Of a stretch of DNA of 64,000 nt, positions 24,512 through 34,202 are shown piece by piece. The notes beneath the pieces were generated by a model. That model searched no databases. It had not been told where the DNA came from and saw only the letters and a list, made by a program, of their open reading frames with translations. The translations under genes and the position numbers were made by a program. Each line of letters opens with the position of its first letter. Within the stretch, counting starts at the first letter, position 1. This DNA is from an uncultured Eubacteriales bacterium (GTDB taxonomy: Bacteria; Bacillota; Clostridia; Christensenellales; Borkfalkiaceae): the NCBI GenBank assembly GCA_900540805.1, contig UQHL01000012.1, forward strand, positions 25,280-89,279, read 5' to 3'.

Positions 24512-26197
24512 TCAGTCGCCGTAACCAGCCATGCTTAAAAACTCCGTCCATCTCGTCTTTACGCTCTCGATACAGTCCCGATAGATACTCGAAGGAGTAT
24601 AGACGGGTCTTCCGTTGGAATGGGAGTAGCTCAAGCCCTGATAAACCGTCACGATCGAGCGTTCGGAATCGTCGGTGTACATGGGTACCTTTTCCCTCAA
24701 TTTACAGGTATAGCTAGTATTGTCTATGCCAAACGAATTGGGAGAAAACATTTTTTCGTACATCGCCTGTACGTAGGCAACGGAATCCTTTTCGGGCTCC
24801 GCCACATATTTTGCGGGCAGATCGACGTATGTCCTGCTCCTGTAAATTTTCATGCCGTCGTCCGAATAGAGAAAACGGAGAAATAATTTCGCGCCCACTT
24901 TCGCGTCCGAATAGGCGGGCATAAAAGCGATGGTGCTTCCGCCCGAACGGAGATAATAGCCTCGAGCCGCGCGGATCTCCTTTACCTTCGCCGCAGTGAC
25001 GCTTTGCGCCGCCGCTATCTCTTCGTCCGTCTTTTTCTCCTCGTCCACCGCTTTCACGACGGCGCGGAGCTTTTCGTTGCAGGCCGCGCACGGCGCATCT
25101 TTTTCATGCGCGCCCGCTCCGCACAGATCGAGCTTGACGCCCAACGCCGAAATTACGGGCGTCTTTACCGCAATGATATTTTCCATCTCCGTCTTATAAT
25201 CTTTTTCGAGTTCCTTATAAAGGTAGTCGCCCGCAACTATAAACATCGATTTCCCCTGCGCCACCCGGGCCTCCGCCGTCACATGATCCATACTTGTCGT
25301 ACCGGGCGTGGCATAGTCGCGGTTCAAAAGCTCGGCAACCACCTTCAGGCTTTCATAAATGCCCTTCTTTTCATAAACCGTGTAGCCGTTGGCTTCCAGC
25401 GTCCCTTCGTCGGGAATAAAGTTCCAGAAGTTGGAATAGGACTGCGCGCCCTCGTATTGCGCGAAAAGCACCTGCATGAGATAATCCCAATAGCCCGGGG
25501 CCTTTGCGCCGCTCCAGGAAACGGGGAAAAAAGCGTCTTTATCGAGAGGATCGCTCGGTGCAGTCGCCTTCACCACGGCGAGGAAATCGTCAGTGGTCAA
25601 CAGATCGTCGAGCGAATAGCCCCGCGAGGTGAGCGTCGTCGGATTTACGTAAATCCCCTGTGAGCCGCCTTGCCAGGGCATCCCGTACATTCCGTCGAAG
25701 CCCTTGAATTTCCCCGTATATTTCACCGCGTTTTCCAGGTTTTCGTTGTCGATCCTGTCGATGATCTTCTCCCCGCGTTCTTTCTTATCCGCGCCGACCG
25801 CAGGGCTGTTCCAGACGTCGCTCAAATCCTCCAGCAGCGCTACGCCGTCCTTTTTGAGGATGGCGCGCGACTGGTTAATCAACGCGTTGACGTTATTGTA
25901 CTCGAAAAAGATATCGGTCGTACAGCGATTGGGCGTTTTTATCTCGTTGGTGGCGTTGATTTCAGCGTCCGTCAGCGTAATTACGACCTCGTACCCCTCG
26001 TCGCGGTAAACCTCGTTGAATTTAGCCGCCGCGGCGGTAAGCCAGTCAACGCCGTATCCTGCGACAACCGCTTTCACTTCGATACGCTTCCCGTCGCTTT
26101 CGCCGTCCGTATCCACGGGTTTATTACACCCCGACAGCCCGAATAACAGAACCACCGAAAAGAGCACCGCCGCTTTCTTAAACACTTTTTTCCTCAT
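24512..26197 (-). CDS. Extracellular sugar-binding lipoprotein of the ABC importer
   Basis: A 561-residue family-1-type solute-binding protein. The signal peptide ends with lipobox LSGC (Cys24), so it is lipid-anchored outside the membrane. The mature chain starts with the typical VKAVVAGYGVDWLTAAAAKFNEVY strand-helix (landmark: VAGYGVDWL) and contains MPWQGGSQGIYVN in the hinge region. An insertion with a Cys-rich GAGAHEKDAPCAACNEKL piece and a Lys/Glu-rich helix near residue 370-410 is unusual and could be a metal or partner site. The gene heads the transporter block, 4 bases after the broken DUF4091 gene. Confidence 0.92.
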   Translation of the reverse strand: MRKKVFKKAAVLFSVVLLFGLSGCNKPVDTDGESDGKRIEVKAVVAGYGVDWLTAAAAKFNEVYRDEGYEVVITLTDAEINATNEIKTPNRCTTDIFFEYNNVNALINQSRAILKKDGVALLEDLSDVWNSPAVGADKKERGEKIIDRIDNENLENAVKYTGKFKGFDGMYGMPWQGGSQGIYVNPTTLTSRGYSLDDLLTTDDFLAVVKATAPSDPLDKDAFFPVSWSGAKAPGYWDYLMQVLFAQYEGAQSYSNFWNFIPDEGTLEANGYTVYEKKGIYESLKVVAELLNRDYATPGTTSMDHVTAEARVAQGKSMFIVAGDYLYKELEKDYKTEMENIIAVKTPVISALGVKLDLCGAGAHEKDAPCAACNEKLRAVVKAVDEEKKTDEEIAAAQSVTAAKVKEIRAARGYYLRSGGSTIAFMPAYSDAKVGAKLFLRFLYSDDGMKIYRSRTYVDLPAKYVAEPEKDSVAYVQAMYEKMFSPNSFGIDNTSYTCKLREKVPMYTDDSERSIVTVYQGLSYSHSNGRPVYTPSSIYRDCIESVKTRWTEFLSMAGYGD

Positions 26198-26201
26198 CGA
26201 T

Positions 26202-27574
26202 TTACTCCTTTATCGTTTTTTCGATCAATTTAACTGCATCGTCGCTTTTACCCGTACGGAACAATTCGAGAATTTCGAGAAGCCGTATGCGCGCATTTTC
26301 AAAATCTTGTCCGTCGGCCTCAGACAAAACGGTTGCACCCTTATAAAAATTTTTTCCGTACGCCGAAACGAGTTGCTGCGCCGTTATGCCGCTATCCGTC
26401 TTTTCCAGCTCTTTCCCGATCAGATAAAAAATTTCATAATCCTGCTGGCCGAGCCGAATCTGTTCCAGCCGCCACGAGCTGACGGGAACCTTCATGCCGT
26501 ACCTCTCCCCCGGATAAAGCAGAATTCCGTCGCCGCCGCCGTATTCGTTATAATGCAGGTCGCCGTAATTGTCGCGCACAAATCGATATCGCTTCCCTCG
26601 CCGCGAAGGGCAAAATTTCGATCGAGTATTTGTTTCAGCTGAGCTTTAAGCTCGTTTTTGATCCGAACCTTTTCCGCATTGATTTCCGCTTCCGTATATT
26701 TGCCCTTGACGGCGGGCGCTATTTTGTCCTGCACGATATTGACAAACGGCGCTATGGGAATTCTGTACGCCGTCACTTTGGGATTGACTGCGAGAGCTTC
26801 TATGTAATCGAGCCAGGAAACCATCGATTTCGTATAGGCGGGGGGCAGGGTTTCGCAATTTAAGCGTTTCGTCCAAAGATACTCGAAATATCTCTCGTAA
26901 GTTCCCTCGTCCATATTGTTGCCCTCGCCGTAAGCGATATTCTGATACCAGATATCAAACGCCGTGGGGTTATGGACTTCTTCGGGAAGCGTCACGTCAT
27001 ACACTTTCAGGGTAACGGGAATGGCTTTTTTCGTCTGATTGACGGTTAAAGTAAACGTGCCCTTATAAATCCCCGCCGCCGCGTCCCCGGGAACGCGGAC
27101 ATCTACCCAAAGCGCCTGATTTTCACCCGAGTTCACCCGGTCCTCCGAGCGAGCCTTGTATCTGTCGATCGGGACGAGAGCGTCGGGATACCAGCCCGCG
27201 TCCGATAAATAGCTGTCGCTTTGATAATACGGATTGTAAATTTCGATATATTTTTCGGCGTAGATATCTATCCGGGAGGCGTCGATCTTCGCCGTGCCGC
27301 CCTCGAGGACCAGCTCCCCGCCCGTCAGATCGAAGCCATTCACTTTTTTATCCGAAGTGAACATCAGCTGTGCCGAATGCGTTTCGTTTTTCATGCCTGC
27401 AAACGACAGTTCCGACTTTTCCCCCCTCGCAATTTCGGCGTCCCGCATATACTTTTCCGTGGGAAGAAGCCCGTAGATCCGCAAATCGTCTTTTCCCGAA
27501 TCCGCGCCCTTACAGCCGCTTACGGAAAACGCCAGCAGCGCCGCCAAAAACAGGCAGCCGTTTCTCTTATTCAT
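26202..27574 (-). pseudogene. DUF4091-type glycan-hydrolase lipoprotein gene, disrupted
   Basis: The 5' part (from ATG 27574, GGGAGG upstream) encodes a lipoprotein signal (VSGC), an Ig-like N-terminal domain and the beginning of a barrel (AFDIWYQNIAYGEGN). It then runs out of frame near 26590 and stops at 26492. The continuation in another frame (GGGDGILLYPGERYG ... SWRLEQIRLGQQDYEIF) is the recognisable C-terminal end of DUF4091 proteins. Compared with the family, the middle section that normally carries the YxYDEP-type catalytic region is missing, so an internal deletion plus frameshift is likely. The first part might still be secreted as a truncated binding protein. The gene overlaps the upstream oxidoreductase by 8 bases. 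Confidence 0.7.
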
Positions 27575-28841
27575 TTTTTGCCTCCCAATCAATTATTTTT
27601 ATACTTTTTCCGCCGCACAAACGGCTTTCTTCGGCCTTGAAGCCGATTATGTGGCTTTCGAGGGAATCCTCTATCGTCGTACGCGTAACGCTCGGCGAAT
27701 CCACGGTAATATAATCGATAAAATCTTTCAGAAGATAATAATCCCCGCCGCCGTGTCCGCCGCTTAAATCGACGCCGTCCTCATTGAAAAATTTATTTAC
27801 GTCGATCGTTTCCCTTGTTCCGCCGTATCGATTGACGTGCAGAACCGCCTCTTCCACGTCGCCGTACGCCTCGCCTTTCGTGCCGTGTACCGCGATCGTC
27901 CGATGACAATCCTGAGAAAAGGCCGTCATCGTCAGATGCCCCGTCGAGCCGTCCTCAAAGCGCATATTCACTACCTGGTTGTCGATCGAGTCGTTTCCGC
28001 AGTAAAACACGCACCGCGAAATAATTTCTTTTTTCTCCCGCAGAATATCGAAAATATTTTTTCCTTTTAATCTCGCCGTTCCCCCGACCACGCAGTTTTC
28101 CATGCGCTCGGGATACACTTTATAGGCGTCGTAAGGACAAAGCTCTCTCGTGCCCGGCTCGCAATCGACGCAGTGCGTCGCACTGCCGTCGGGAGCATGC
28201 CTCTCGTTGAAATAAAACCGGCTCCCGTACGAACTTACGCTTTCGCAGCGTTTATCCATCAGCCACCGAAGGATATCGAGATCGTGACAGCATTTTGCGA
28301 CGATGGTAGGCGTGCTTTCTTTCATATCCCGCCACGGCCCCCGCACATAGCTGAGCGCAAAGTGCCAGTATGCTACATTCTCCGTCTGGTCGATATCCGC
28401 GATTTCGCCGAGACTCCCGTCGGTGATCAGTTTCTTTATACATCGATAAAAAGGCGCGTAACGCAGGACATGCGTCAGCATTACTTTTCTACCCAGCCGC
28501 TTTGCCGTATCCCGAATAAGCAGACACTCTCCGACGGAGGCCGCCGCGGGCTTTTCGAGGCAAACGTCATATCCCGTTTCCAAAGCCCGTAACGTCATTT
28601 GACAATGCTGCGCGTCCTGCGTACAGATAAATACCGCGTCGCAGATTTTTCCCTGTGCAAAAAATTCGTCGGCGTCTTCATAACAACGGGACAGAGGCAC
28701 GCCGAAGCGGGTAAAGGCAAGCTGCCGGCTCGCATAGACGGGTTCCGCTACGGCCGTCAATATTACGTCTTTTTCCTTTTCCAAAAGCTTGGCGAACATC
28801 TGCCCTCGACTTCCCAAACCGATAATCGCAAATTTTTTCAT
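27567..28841 (-). CDS. Gfo/Idh/MocA-family NAD(P)-dependent oxidoreductase
   Basis: A 424-residue cytoplasmic protein. The N-terminal Rossmann motif is FAIIGLGSRGQMFA and the conserved sugar-binding EKP motif is in DVCLEKPAAASVG. The C-terminal alpha/beta domain has HDLDILRWLMD, typical of the family, with a Cys-containing stretch CVDCEPGTRELC that might bind metal. Members oxidise or epimerise sugars and inositols, or act in GH-like redox hydrolysis. It overlaps the stop of the DUF4838 gene by... no more than a few bases at its upstream end and the start of the DUF4091 gene by 8, so it is co-translated. Exact substrate unknown. Confidence 0.88.
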   Translation of the reverse strand: MKKFAIIGLGSRGQMFAKLLEKEKDVILTAVAEPVYASRQLAFTRFGVPLSRCYEDADEFFAQGKICDAVFICTQDAQHCQMTLRALETGYDVCLEKPAAASVGECLLIRDTAKRLGRKVMLTHVLRYAPFYRCIKKLITDGSLGEIADIDQTENVAYWHFALSYVRGPWRDMKESTPTIVAKCCHDLDILRWLMDKRCESVSSYGSRFYFNERHAPDGSATHCVDCEPGTRELCPYDAYKVYPERMENCVVGGTARLKGKNIFDILREKKEIISRCVFYCGNDSIDNQVVNMRFEDGSTGHLTMTAFSQDCHRTIAVHGTKGEAYGDVEEAVLHVNRYGGTRETIDVNKFFNEDGVDLSGGHGGGDYYLLKDFIDYITVDSPSVTRTTIEDSLESHIIGFKAEESRLCGGKSIKIIDWEAKNE

Positions 28842-28855
28842 CGTATTTTCCCGTT

Positions 28856-30655
28856 TCAAATCCAGCTTTTTAAGCCCTCTTTACGAAACAACGTATCTTC
28901 ATAGGGCTGAACGGAAAGTTCCCGTTCGTCCAGAAAACGAAACAGCGCCCGCTTTTCCTCGTCGTTGTTTTCGCCGCTTGCCTTTCGTTTCAAGGCCGCC
29001 GCAAACAGCCGCTGCATTTCGATAAAATATTCCAGATTTTTCAAGCTGCGGTCAACCGTTTTGTTTTCGTCCGTAAAAGACAATCCCGCTCGAGCGCTTT
29101 CCAGCAATTGTTCGTACTTTTCCACAACGTCCGCGCGGCCGGCGGCAGTCTCTCCGCGCATACAAGCGGCAAGATAAAATTTTTCGGCCTTATGTAAAAA
29201 TTCCGTTATCTTTCCGCTTTGTTCGCCGAACGCCGCGCCCAGACATTCCGTTTCGATTTTCTCAAAGCTCCGATTCGAACCGAATAATCTTTCCGCCATG
29301 ACATACGTAGGCAGCGGCGTGGGAAGAAAAATTCGCTGAAGCTGACAGCTGACGTTTCCGTTCATTCCCGCCTTTTCAAGCGCTCCCATATCCTCGTAAA
29401 GAATACGGGAAATTTTTGTGAAAGACGGTTCGCCGCCGTAAGGAAACGTCATCAGATGATAATCGAAAACAAAGCTGTCGCAGCGTATCTTTTTCTGCCA
29501 TTCCTGAAGATAGTACAGGTATTCCCCGCCCGTTTGCGGATGTCGGTTTCGATTGCGGACGTACGGGGGCGCAGATACCGCCGCCGCAAAGTTTTCGTCC
29601 GTATAGAGCGTTTGAAAGTAATTCCGGGCAATCGGCGCATACATCATCACGAACCGATCGGAATTTTCCAATGTTACGTCGCGCGGCGCAAACAACAAAT
29701 CGCAATAGATAAGAAACACGATTTTTGTATCGATCCGCTCTTTGGTCAGCTTTTTATCCAGCTCGTTGAGCATCGTGACATACCACTCGGACGGCAGCCG
29801 TTTTTTGCACGCCTCACATTCGCAATGGTTGTTGATGCCGTCGGCCAGCCAAAAATGCAGCATATCCGTTTCGGGATGACTGCGCAGGTACGCGACGATC
29901 CCGTCCGTCACGGCCGCCCTCGCTTCCGAATTGCTGTAGCAAAGCTGCGTATCGCCCGGCTTGTCGTCGAAAAAGCCCCGCCGACCGTCCTTCAGGGCAA
30001 ACAGCGGCCTATGCCGAGGCTGAATATCTTCGTCCCTCGAGCACGTATCGCCGTAAGTGACGTATCCCAGCGGTTCCGTCGTCCAGCCGTGCCCCACAGA
30101 CTGAAAAATCAACCCGCAGCGTTTGATCGCTTCGACGGCATCGGCGTAATGTCTCCTTGAAGCGGCCACGGAATAAGGTTCAGGCGGGAGAGAGGAGCTT
30201 TCTTTATGTCGGTACCACTTTTCAAAAAACAAATGGCCGTCCACAAATTGCAAAAAATAGCTGTTCATTCCGATTTTCGGCAGCCATTCGACCATTTCCG
30301 TGACGTTCTCTTCGCTGATTGCCCCTTCGCTGCATATGCCCCGATAACGGCACTTGGGAGCGTATGTTTTTTTTACGTTACAATTTTCCGCCGATCTTCT
30401 GACGAGAATTTCCCCGTCTTTTCCGGGCCGGACAAAACGGCAGCCGAGCTCGTAAAAAAATTTATAGACGCCGATGAGAACGGCCCGTTCGTTGCTGCCC
30501 TCGATGGTTCCTTTGCCCTTTTCCACGTCGATCGTGATTCTGTCGTCGAACGGATGCCCAGAGGCCGCGTTTTTCAGTCGGATGCCGCAGGCGCCGCCCA
30601 CGACTTTTGCGTAATATTTATTCAATTCGCTGTTTGCGTATTCTAAAGTCTGCAT
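28856..30655 (-). CDS. DUF4838-domain protein, putative glycoside hydrolase
   Basis: A 599-residue protein with an N-terminal alpha/beta domain like those before GH20/GH67 barrels (RAVLIGVYKFFYELGCRFVRPG) and a barrel containing the DUF4838 signature WLADGINNHCECEACKKR. The family sits near GH20-like and alpha-glucuronidase-like enzymes, but its activity is not established, so a glycosidase role is inference. No signal peptide is seen. It is the first gene of the host-glycan operon, and its start is 85 bases from the divergent AraC regulator start. The Shine-Dalgarno is weak (GAGA), and I saw no clear minus-strand promoter, only a TATAAC without a good -35, consistent with dependence on an activator. 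Confidence 0.8.
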   Translation of the reverse strand: MQTLEYANSELNKYYAKVVGGACGIRLKNAASGHPFDDRITIDVEKGKGTIEGSNERAVLIGVYKFFYELGCRFVRPGKDGEILVRRSAENCNVKKTYAPKCRYRGICSEGAISEENVTEMVEWLPKIGMNSYFLQFVDGHLFFEKWYRHKESSSLPPEPYSVAASRRHYADAVEAIKRCGLIFQSVGHGWTTEPLGYVTYGDTCSRDEDIQPRHRPLFALKDGRRGFFDDKPGDTQLCYSNSEARAAVTDGIVAYLRSHPETDMLHFWLADGINNHCECEACKKRLPSEWYVTMLNELDKKLTKERIDTKIVFLIYCDLLFAPRDVTLENSDRFVMMYAPIARNYFQTLYTDENFAAAVSAPPYVRNRNRHPQTGGEYLYYLQEWQKKIRCDSFVFDYHLMTFPYGGEPSFTKISRILYEDMGALEKAGMNGNVSCQLQRIFLPTPLPTYVMAERLFGSNRSFEKIETECLGAAFGEQSGKITEFLHKAEKFYLAACMRGETAAGRADVVEKYEQLLESARAGLSFTDENKTVDRSLKNLEYFIEMQRLFAAALKRKASGENNDEEKRALFRFLDERELSVQPYEDTLFRKEGLKSWI

Positions 30656-30676
30656 GAATTAATTTTCTCGTTTTCA

Positions 30677-30705
30677 TTGACAATCTTCAAAAAATAAGTT
30701 ATACT
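30677..30705 (+). promoter_or_regulatory. Sigma-A promoter of the AraC regulator
   Basis: TTGACA (30677-30682), 17-base spacer, TATACT (30700-30705), about 35 bases before the ATG. Confidence 0.8.
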
Positions 30706-30740
30706 GTTTTCATATTTTGATATTTTTATAAAGAGTGGTT

Positions 30741-31571
30741 ATGAACGATACTTCCTTTTATGAATTAGTGCAGGATCGCACTTACGACAACCTGATCTCC
30801 GATATCGGCCCTACGAATTATCCCTCGCATTTCCATAAAAAAACCGAGATCACTTATATGAAAAACGGAAACTGTCTCTCCGTCATCAACAATGAAAAAT
30901 ACTTCGCGGAAAAGGACGATATCTTATTTATTCCCGAATATTATCCTCATTCCTACGACACCTCCCCGGACGCCGAGCGGCTGGTGATCCTGCCGACGCA
31001 GGAGCTGAAAAACGATTTCACCGCTTTGGCCGACACAAAAACTTTTTTTTGCCTGCTTTCCGATAAAGACTTTAACAGACAAAAAATCCTTCCGATTTTA
31101 ACCGACATGCTCAAGGTTCAGGAGGACGGCTCCATCGAGAAAAGAGCCCGCTTTTTATTGCTTAAGGGATATACCACAACCTTTTACGGCAGATTGTTTG
31201 AGCAATACGCGCATTTGTTGATTTCCAGAAAAAAACAGATCGAAAGTCTGACCGCTATCCTTGCTTACCTCGACGAGCATTACGCGGAAAACATTACCCT
31301 GGATATGCTTGCACAGCAATTCCGATATAACAAGTTCTATTTTTCGAAGCTGTTCAACTCCTGCGTAAACGACAATCTCAAAAATTACGTAAACGGCATT
31401 CGTATCAAAAAATTCGTCGAGACGTATTCGCTCGATCCTGCGCAAAATATCACACGCCTGGCGTTAGACCTCGGGTTTGAGTCCATGCCCTCCTTTTACC
31501 GCGCGTTCAAGAGGATCTATCACTGCTGTCCGAAGGAATATTTTGCCTCTCCCGTTTTCGAAAAACAATAA
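30741..31571 (+). CDS. AraC/XylS-family transcriptional regulator
   Basis: A 276-residue regulator. The N-terminal cupin-like sensor has HFHKKTEITYMKNG and IPEYYPHSYD. The C-terminal 100 residues carry two helix-turn-helix units: ITLDMLAQQFRYNKFYFSKLF and the second with ITRLALDLGFESMPSFYRAFKR, the AraC signature. It is divergent from the DUF4838-led operon and so probably activates it in response to a sugar. The ATG at 30741 is preferred over a GTG two codons upstream, with a weak AAAGAG site. A terminator follows at 31694. Confidence 0.93.
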   Translation: MNDTSFYELVQDRTYDNLISDIGPTNYPSHFHKKTEITYMKNGNCLSVINNEKYFAEKDDILFIPEYYPHSYDTSPDAERLVILPTQELKNDFTALADTKTFFCLLSDKDFNRQKILPILTDMLKVQEDGSIEKRARFLLLKGYTTTFYGRLFEQYAHLLISRKKQIESLTAILAYLDEHYAENITLDMLAQQFRYNKFYFSKLFNSCVNDNLKNYVNGIRIKKFVETYSLDPAQNITRLALDLGFESMPSFYRAFKRIYHCCPKEYFASPVFEKQ

Positions 31572-31693
31572 AGTTTTCGCTTTTGACAAAAACATTATAA
31601 CACGGTATATTCCCCTTGTCATTACACTGTTTTAACAGCTTGTTTCACCGATTGGCTTTTTTAATCAAATTTTGAACGCTTTTTCTCCCTATC

Positions 31694-31727
31694 CGCCGCG
31701 GACTTATAAAAAAATCCGCGGCTTTTT
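31694..31727. terminator. Bidirectional terminator between AraC and the putative glycosidase gene
   Basis: Stem GCCGCGGA (31694-31701) with TCCGCGGC (31714-31721), then TTTTTAT on the plus strand; an A/T-rich tail on the other strand. Confidence 0.75.
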
Positions 31728-31741
31728 ATCGGCTGTGAATT

Positions 31742-33736
31742 TTATGACAAAAAAGTATCGTTCAGCCGTATCCAGACATAGCGTGAAAGTCCGCAATCTT
31801 CCCTGTCCGCAAAACGGTTCGCTATGCGGAACGATACCTCCTCCGCGCGCCCGGCAAAGCCGCCCCCGTTTATGAAATCGGGATTATAGGTAGCATAGCT
31901 TTTTCCCGCCGAGTCTATTTTCGATAAATTGGTCAAAAAACCGTTGAACGCTTTTCTGAGATATTCTTCCTCGCCCGTCAGCGAATAATATAAGTAATCG
32001 GCTTCCGCGCGCCAGATCGTCCAGGCGTGGCCCGCGCATATCGCGGGGCCGTCCGCATCGCCCTCCCATTGCGTTTCCCACCAACGGAGCGTAGAACATT
32101 TCATCTGGCAAATCGGCGTCTCTATGACCCAATTTTCGTGCAAATCGAGTATCTCTTTCGCTTTTTCGAGGTAACGCTTCTCCCTGCGGACGTTACGGCA
32201 ATAATACAGCAACGACAAAGCCGTACAGGAAATAGAGCCCTCTTCCATTTCCGCCTCCGCCATGCGGCTGCGCTCTCCCTCCGTGGGAAAGGACAGCCCC
32301 CGCGCGTACAGATATTCCGCCATGCGCTGCGCCGCGGCGAAATAATTTTCCGCCCGCCGCGAATCCCTGTCTTTCAAAAAATTCGCCATATCCGTCAATG
32401 GAATCATCGCGCAGCATACCGTCGTATAATCTTCCGCCGAGCCGCCACAGGCCGTTTCCAGCCTGCCGTCCTCCTTTTGGTAATTTTTCAACAGGCTGTC
32501 CGTCGTATTCACTGCATAGACGTAATATTTTTCTTCTCCAAAATACCGATAGGCGTCGAGCAGAATGGTTATCCCGAAAAATTCTTCCTGAATCCTCCCG
32601 GAGAGGAAAATATTATACGCGGGCAGGCCTTTATAGGGAGCGAAAAAAATCGTACGTCTCGCAACGGCTTTATTTTTGTCCGTCTCCGTGATCACATCGA
32701 GCAGGATCTTAACTTTTTTCTCGTAAATTTTTATTTCCTCCGCCGTCAGCGTCTGCCCGAAGCGCCGCAAAAAACGCAGCATAGCGTTCGCCCAGCATTG
32801 GTGCTCGCAAAGATTCCCGTCCGTTTTTTCCACAACGGACAAATCTACGGAATCCATGGATTTTTTATATAATTTTATGAGAGCTTTATACGCATAAACC
32901 GTAACGCCACCTCCGCGCCCGTTTTGACCAACGGGAACGATCTGGGTTTCGCCCTCGTCCTTCAGCGTCACCGTTTCGGTAAAGGGAACGATTTCCGTAT
33001 GTCCCGCGCGTACCATTTCAAGCCAATCCACTTCCCCGTATTTTTTCAAACGTATTTTACAGCCTATCTCGCCCCCGCTTACCTCGTAATCCAGAAAGGG
33101 AACGCCGTACAGCAGAGAAAGCTTTTCCAGGCAATCGGAGAAATCGTTTACGGGGAAAATCGCAAACACAAGTCTGTTTTTTCTGCGTTCCGTTTTATAA
33201 GCCCTGTCGAAATTAGCAAGTAACTTCAAATTGATAAAATAGTGCCCGCCCGCATAGTCGGAGTAATCCATTTTCCAGCCCGCAGCCCCCTGTAAAACCG
33301 CGACCGCCAAGCTGCCGCCGTTCGGCTTTGTCAGATAGAAATACATAATCTTTTTATCCGCCGAAGTATAGGGGGAATTAAACAAAAATTGATTTTTCCA
33401 GCCGCCCCCGTCCAGCTTTCCCATAAAGTTGAAGGGAAGATTTACGCCGTATTCCGAAAGCCCCTCCGCGTTACCTTCGAGATAAAACAGCAGTCCGTCC
33501 CCGCATTTTTGCACCTGTAAGGCCGATCGCGTCAACGTCCCGCAAAGGATATTTTCTTTCAGTTCAAAGTCTTCCCTCCTGTCGGTATAGGGCGTAGCGG
33601 CGGGTTTCTTCCCGCGCGTAATATCATCCGACAACAGCGTGTAGCAGACGCTGACGGCTCCGCCGTTGAATATTTTATCAGCCGGACGTCTCTCGTCTAT
33701 TATTGTTTTTGTTGTTTGATCAAACGTCAATCCCAT
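31742..33736 (-). CDS. Putative alpha-barrel glycan-active protein, family unrecognised
   Basis: A 664-residue protein without a signal peptide. The N-terminal about 290 residues look beta-sandwich-like; the rest is a run of helix hairpins with Trp/Tyr-rich ends (GRIQEEFFGITILLDAYRYFG, CAGHAWTIWRAEADYLYYSLTG), typical of (alpha/alpha)6 barrels found in glycoside hydrolases and polysaccharide lyases. I cannot name the family or point to certain catalytic residues. It stands alone between two glycan operons with AAGGTGG before ATG 33736 and a TATAAT at 33788-33793 upstream without a clear -35. A cytoplasmic role on imported oligosaccharides is inferred. Confidence 0.75.
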   Translation of the reverse strand: MGLTFDQTTKTIIDERRPADKIFNGGAVSVCYTLLSDDITRGKKPAATPYTDRREDFELKENILCGTLTRSALQVQKCGDGLLFYLEGNAEGLSEYGVNLPFNFMGKLDGGGWKNQFLFNSPYTSADKKIMYFYLTKPNGGSLAVAVLQGAAGWKMDYSDYAGGHYFINLKLLANFDRAYKTERRKNRLVFAIFPVNDFSDCLEKLSLLYGVPFLDYEVSGGEIGCKIRLKKYGEVDWLEMVRAGHTEIVPFTETVTLKDEGETQIVPVGQNGRGGGVTVYAYKALIKLYKKSMDSVDLSVVEKTDGNLCEHQCWANAMLRFLRRFGQTLTAEEIKIYEKKVKILLDVITETDKNKAVARRTIFFAPYKGLPAYNIFLSGRIQEEFFGITILLDAYRYFGEEKYYVYAVNTTDSLLKNYQKEDGRLETACGGSAEDYTTVCCAMIPLTDMANFLKDRDSRRAENYFAAAQRMAEYLYARGLSFPTEGERSRMAEAEMEEGSISCTALSLLYYCRNVRREKRYLEKAKEILDLHENWVIETPICQMKCSTLRWWETQWEGDADGPAICAGHAWTIWRAEADYLYYSLTGEEEYLRKAFNGFLTNLSKIDSAGKSYATYNPDFINGGGFAGRAEEVSFRIANRFADREDCGLSRYVWIRLNDTFLS

Positions 33737-34202
33737 AAGCCACCTTAAATACCCGTCCTATTTTTATTTAGCTTCAGACGCAGTATCATTATAGCCCATT
33801 TAAGCGCAGGGTTCATTAAACGGCTTGAGGAGGTTATTTCAATAGTTGTCATCTTTTATCGACTCATTATTTTTAAGACCTTGCCTTCGGGATATTTTTC
33901 AGCAAAAATCGCCTCCTGTATGGCCAAAACTACAGCTCAGATATAGATTCCTCCACGTTATCTGATAAACATAAAAAAGATCAAACCCTGTAGGTCTGAT
34001 CTTTTTGAATGGACGATAAAATATATTTTTCTCCGAGCGTTGACCGCGCGGGGAATTTTTTACAAGGGAAAAAGAATTGCGCGACGGGGGCGAAAGCAAA
34101 GTTTTGATTTTATCCCGCATTTGGATTTCTTTGCGCCGCTTATACAACTTTCCGTTGTTCTTAAAGCTTTAGAAGCCCGCAGGGGAACAAATTTGTCAAT
34201 AA
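33737..34202. other. Gap with promoter elements and a terminator, no supported gene
   Basis: 33737-33830 is the upstream region of the gene ending at 31742. 33973-34007 is a terminator. An 82-codon minus-strand frame at 33899-34147 runs through this hairpin, has no recognisable features and no good ribosome site, so I do not call it. Confidence 0.6.
33973..34007. terminator. Terminator of the GH36-GH43 operon
   Basis: Stem AAAAAGATCA (33974-33983) with TGATCTTTTT (33997-34006), with T-runs on both strands. It is the first terminator on the minus strand after the GH43 stop. Confidence 0.8.

Noticed and set aside
33899..34147. 82-codon minus-strand frame
   Set aside because: Runs through the operon terminator, lacks a convincing ribosome site and shows no family features.
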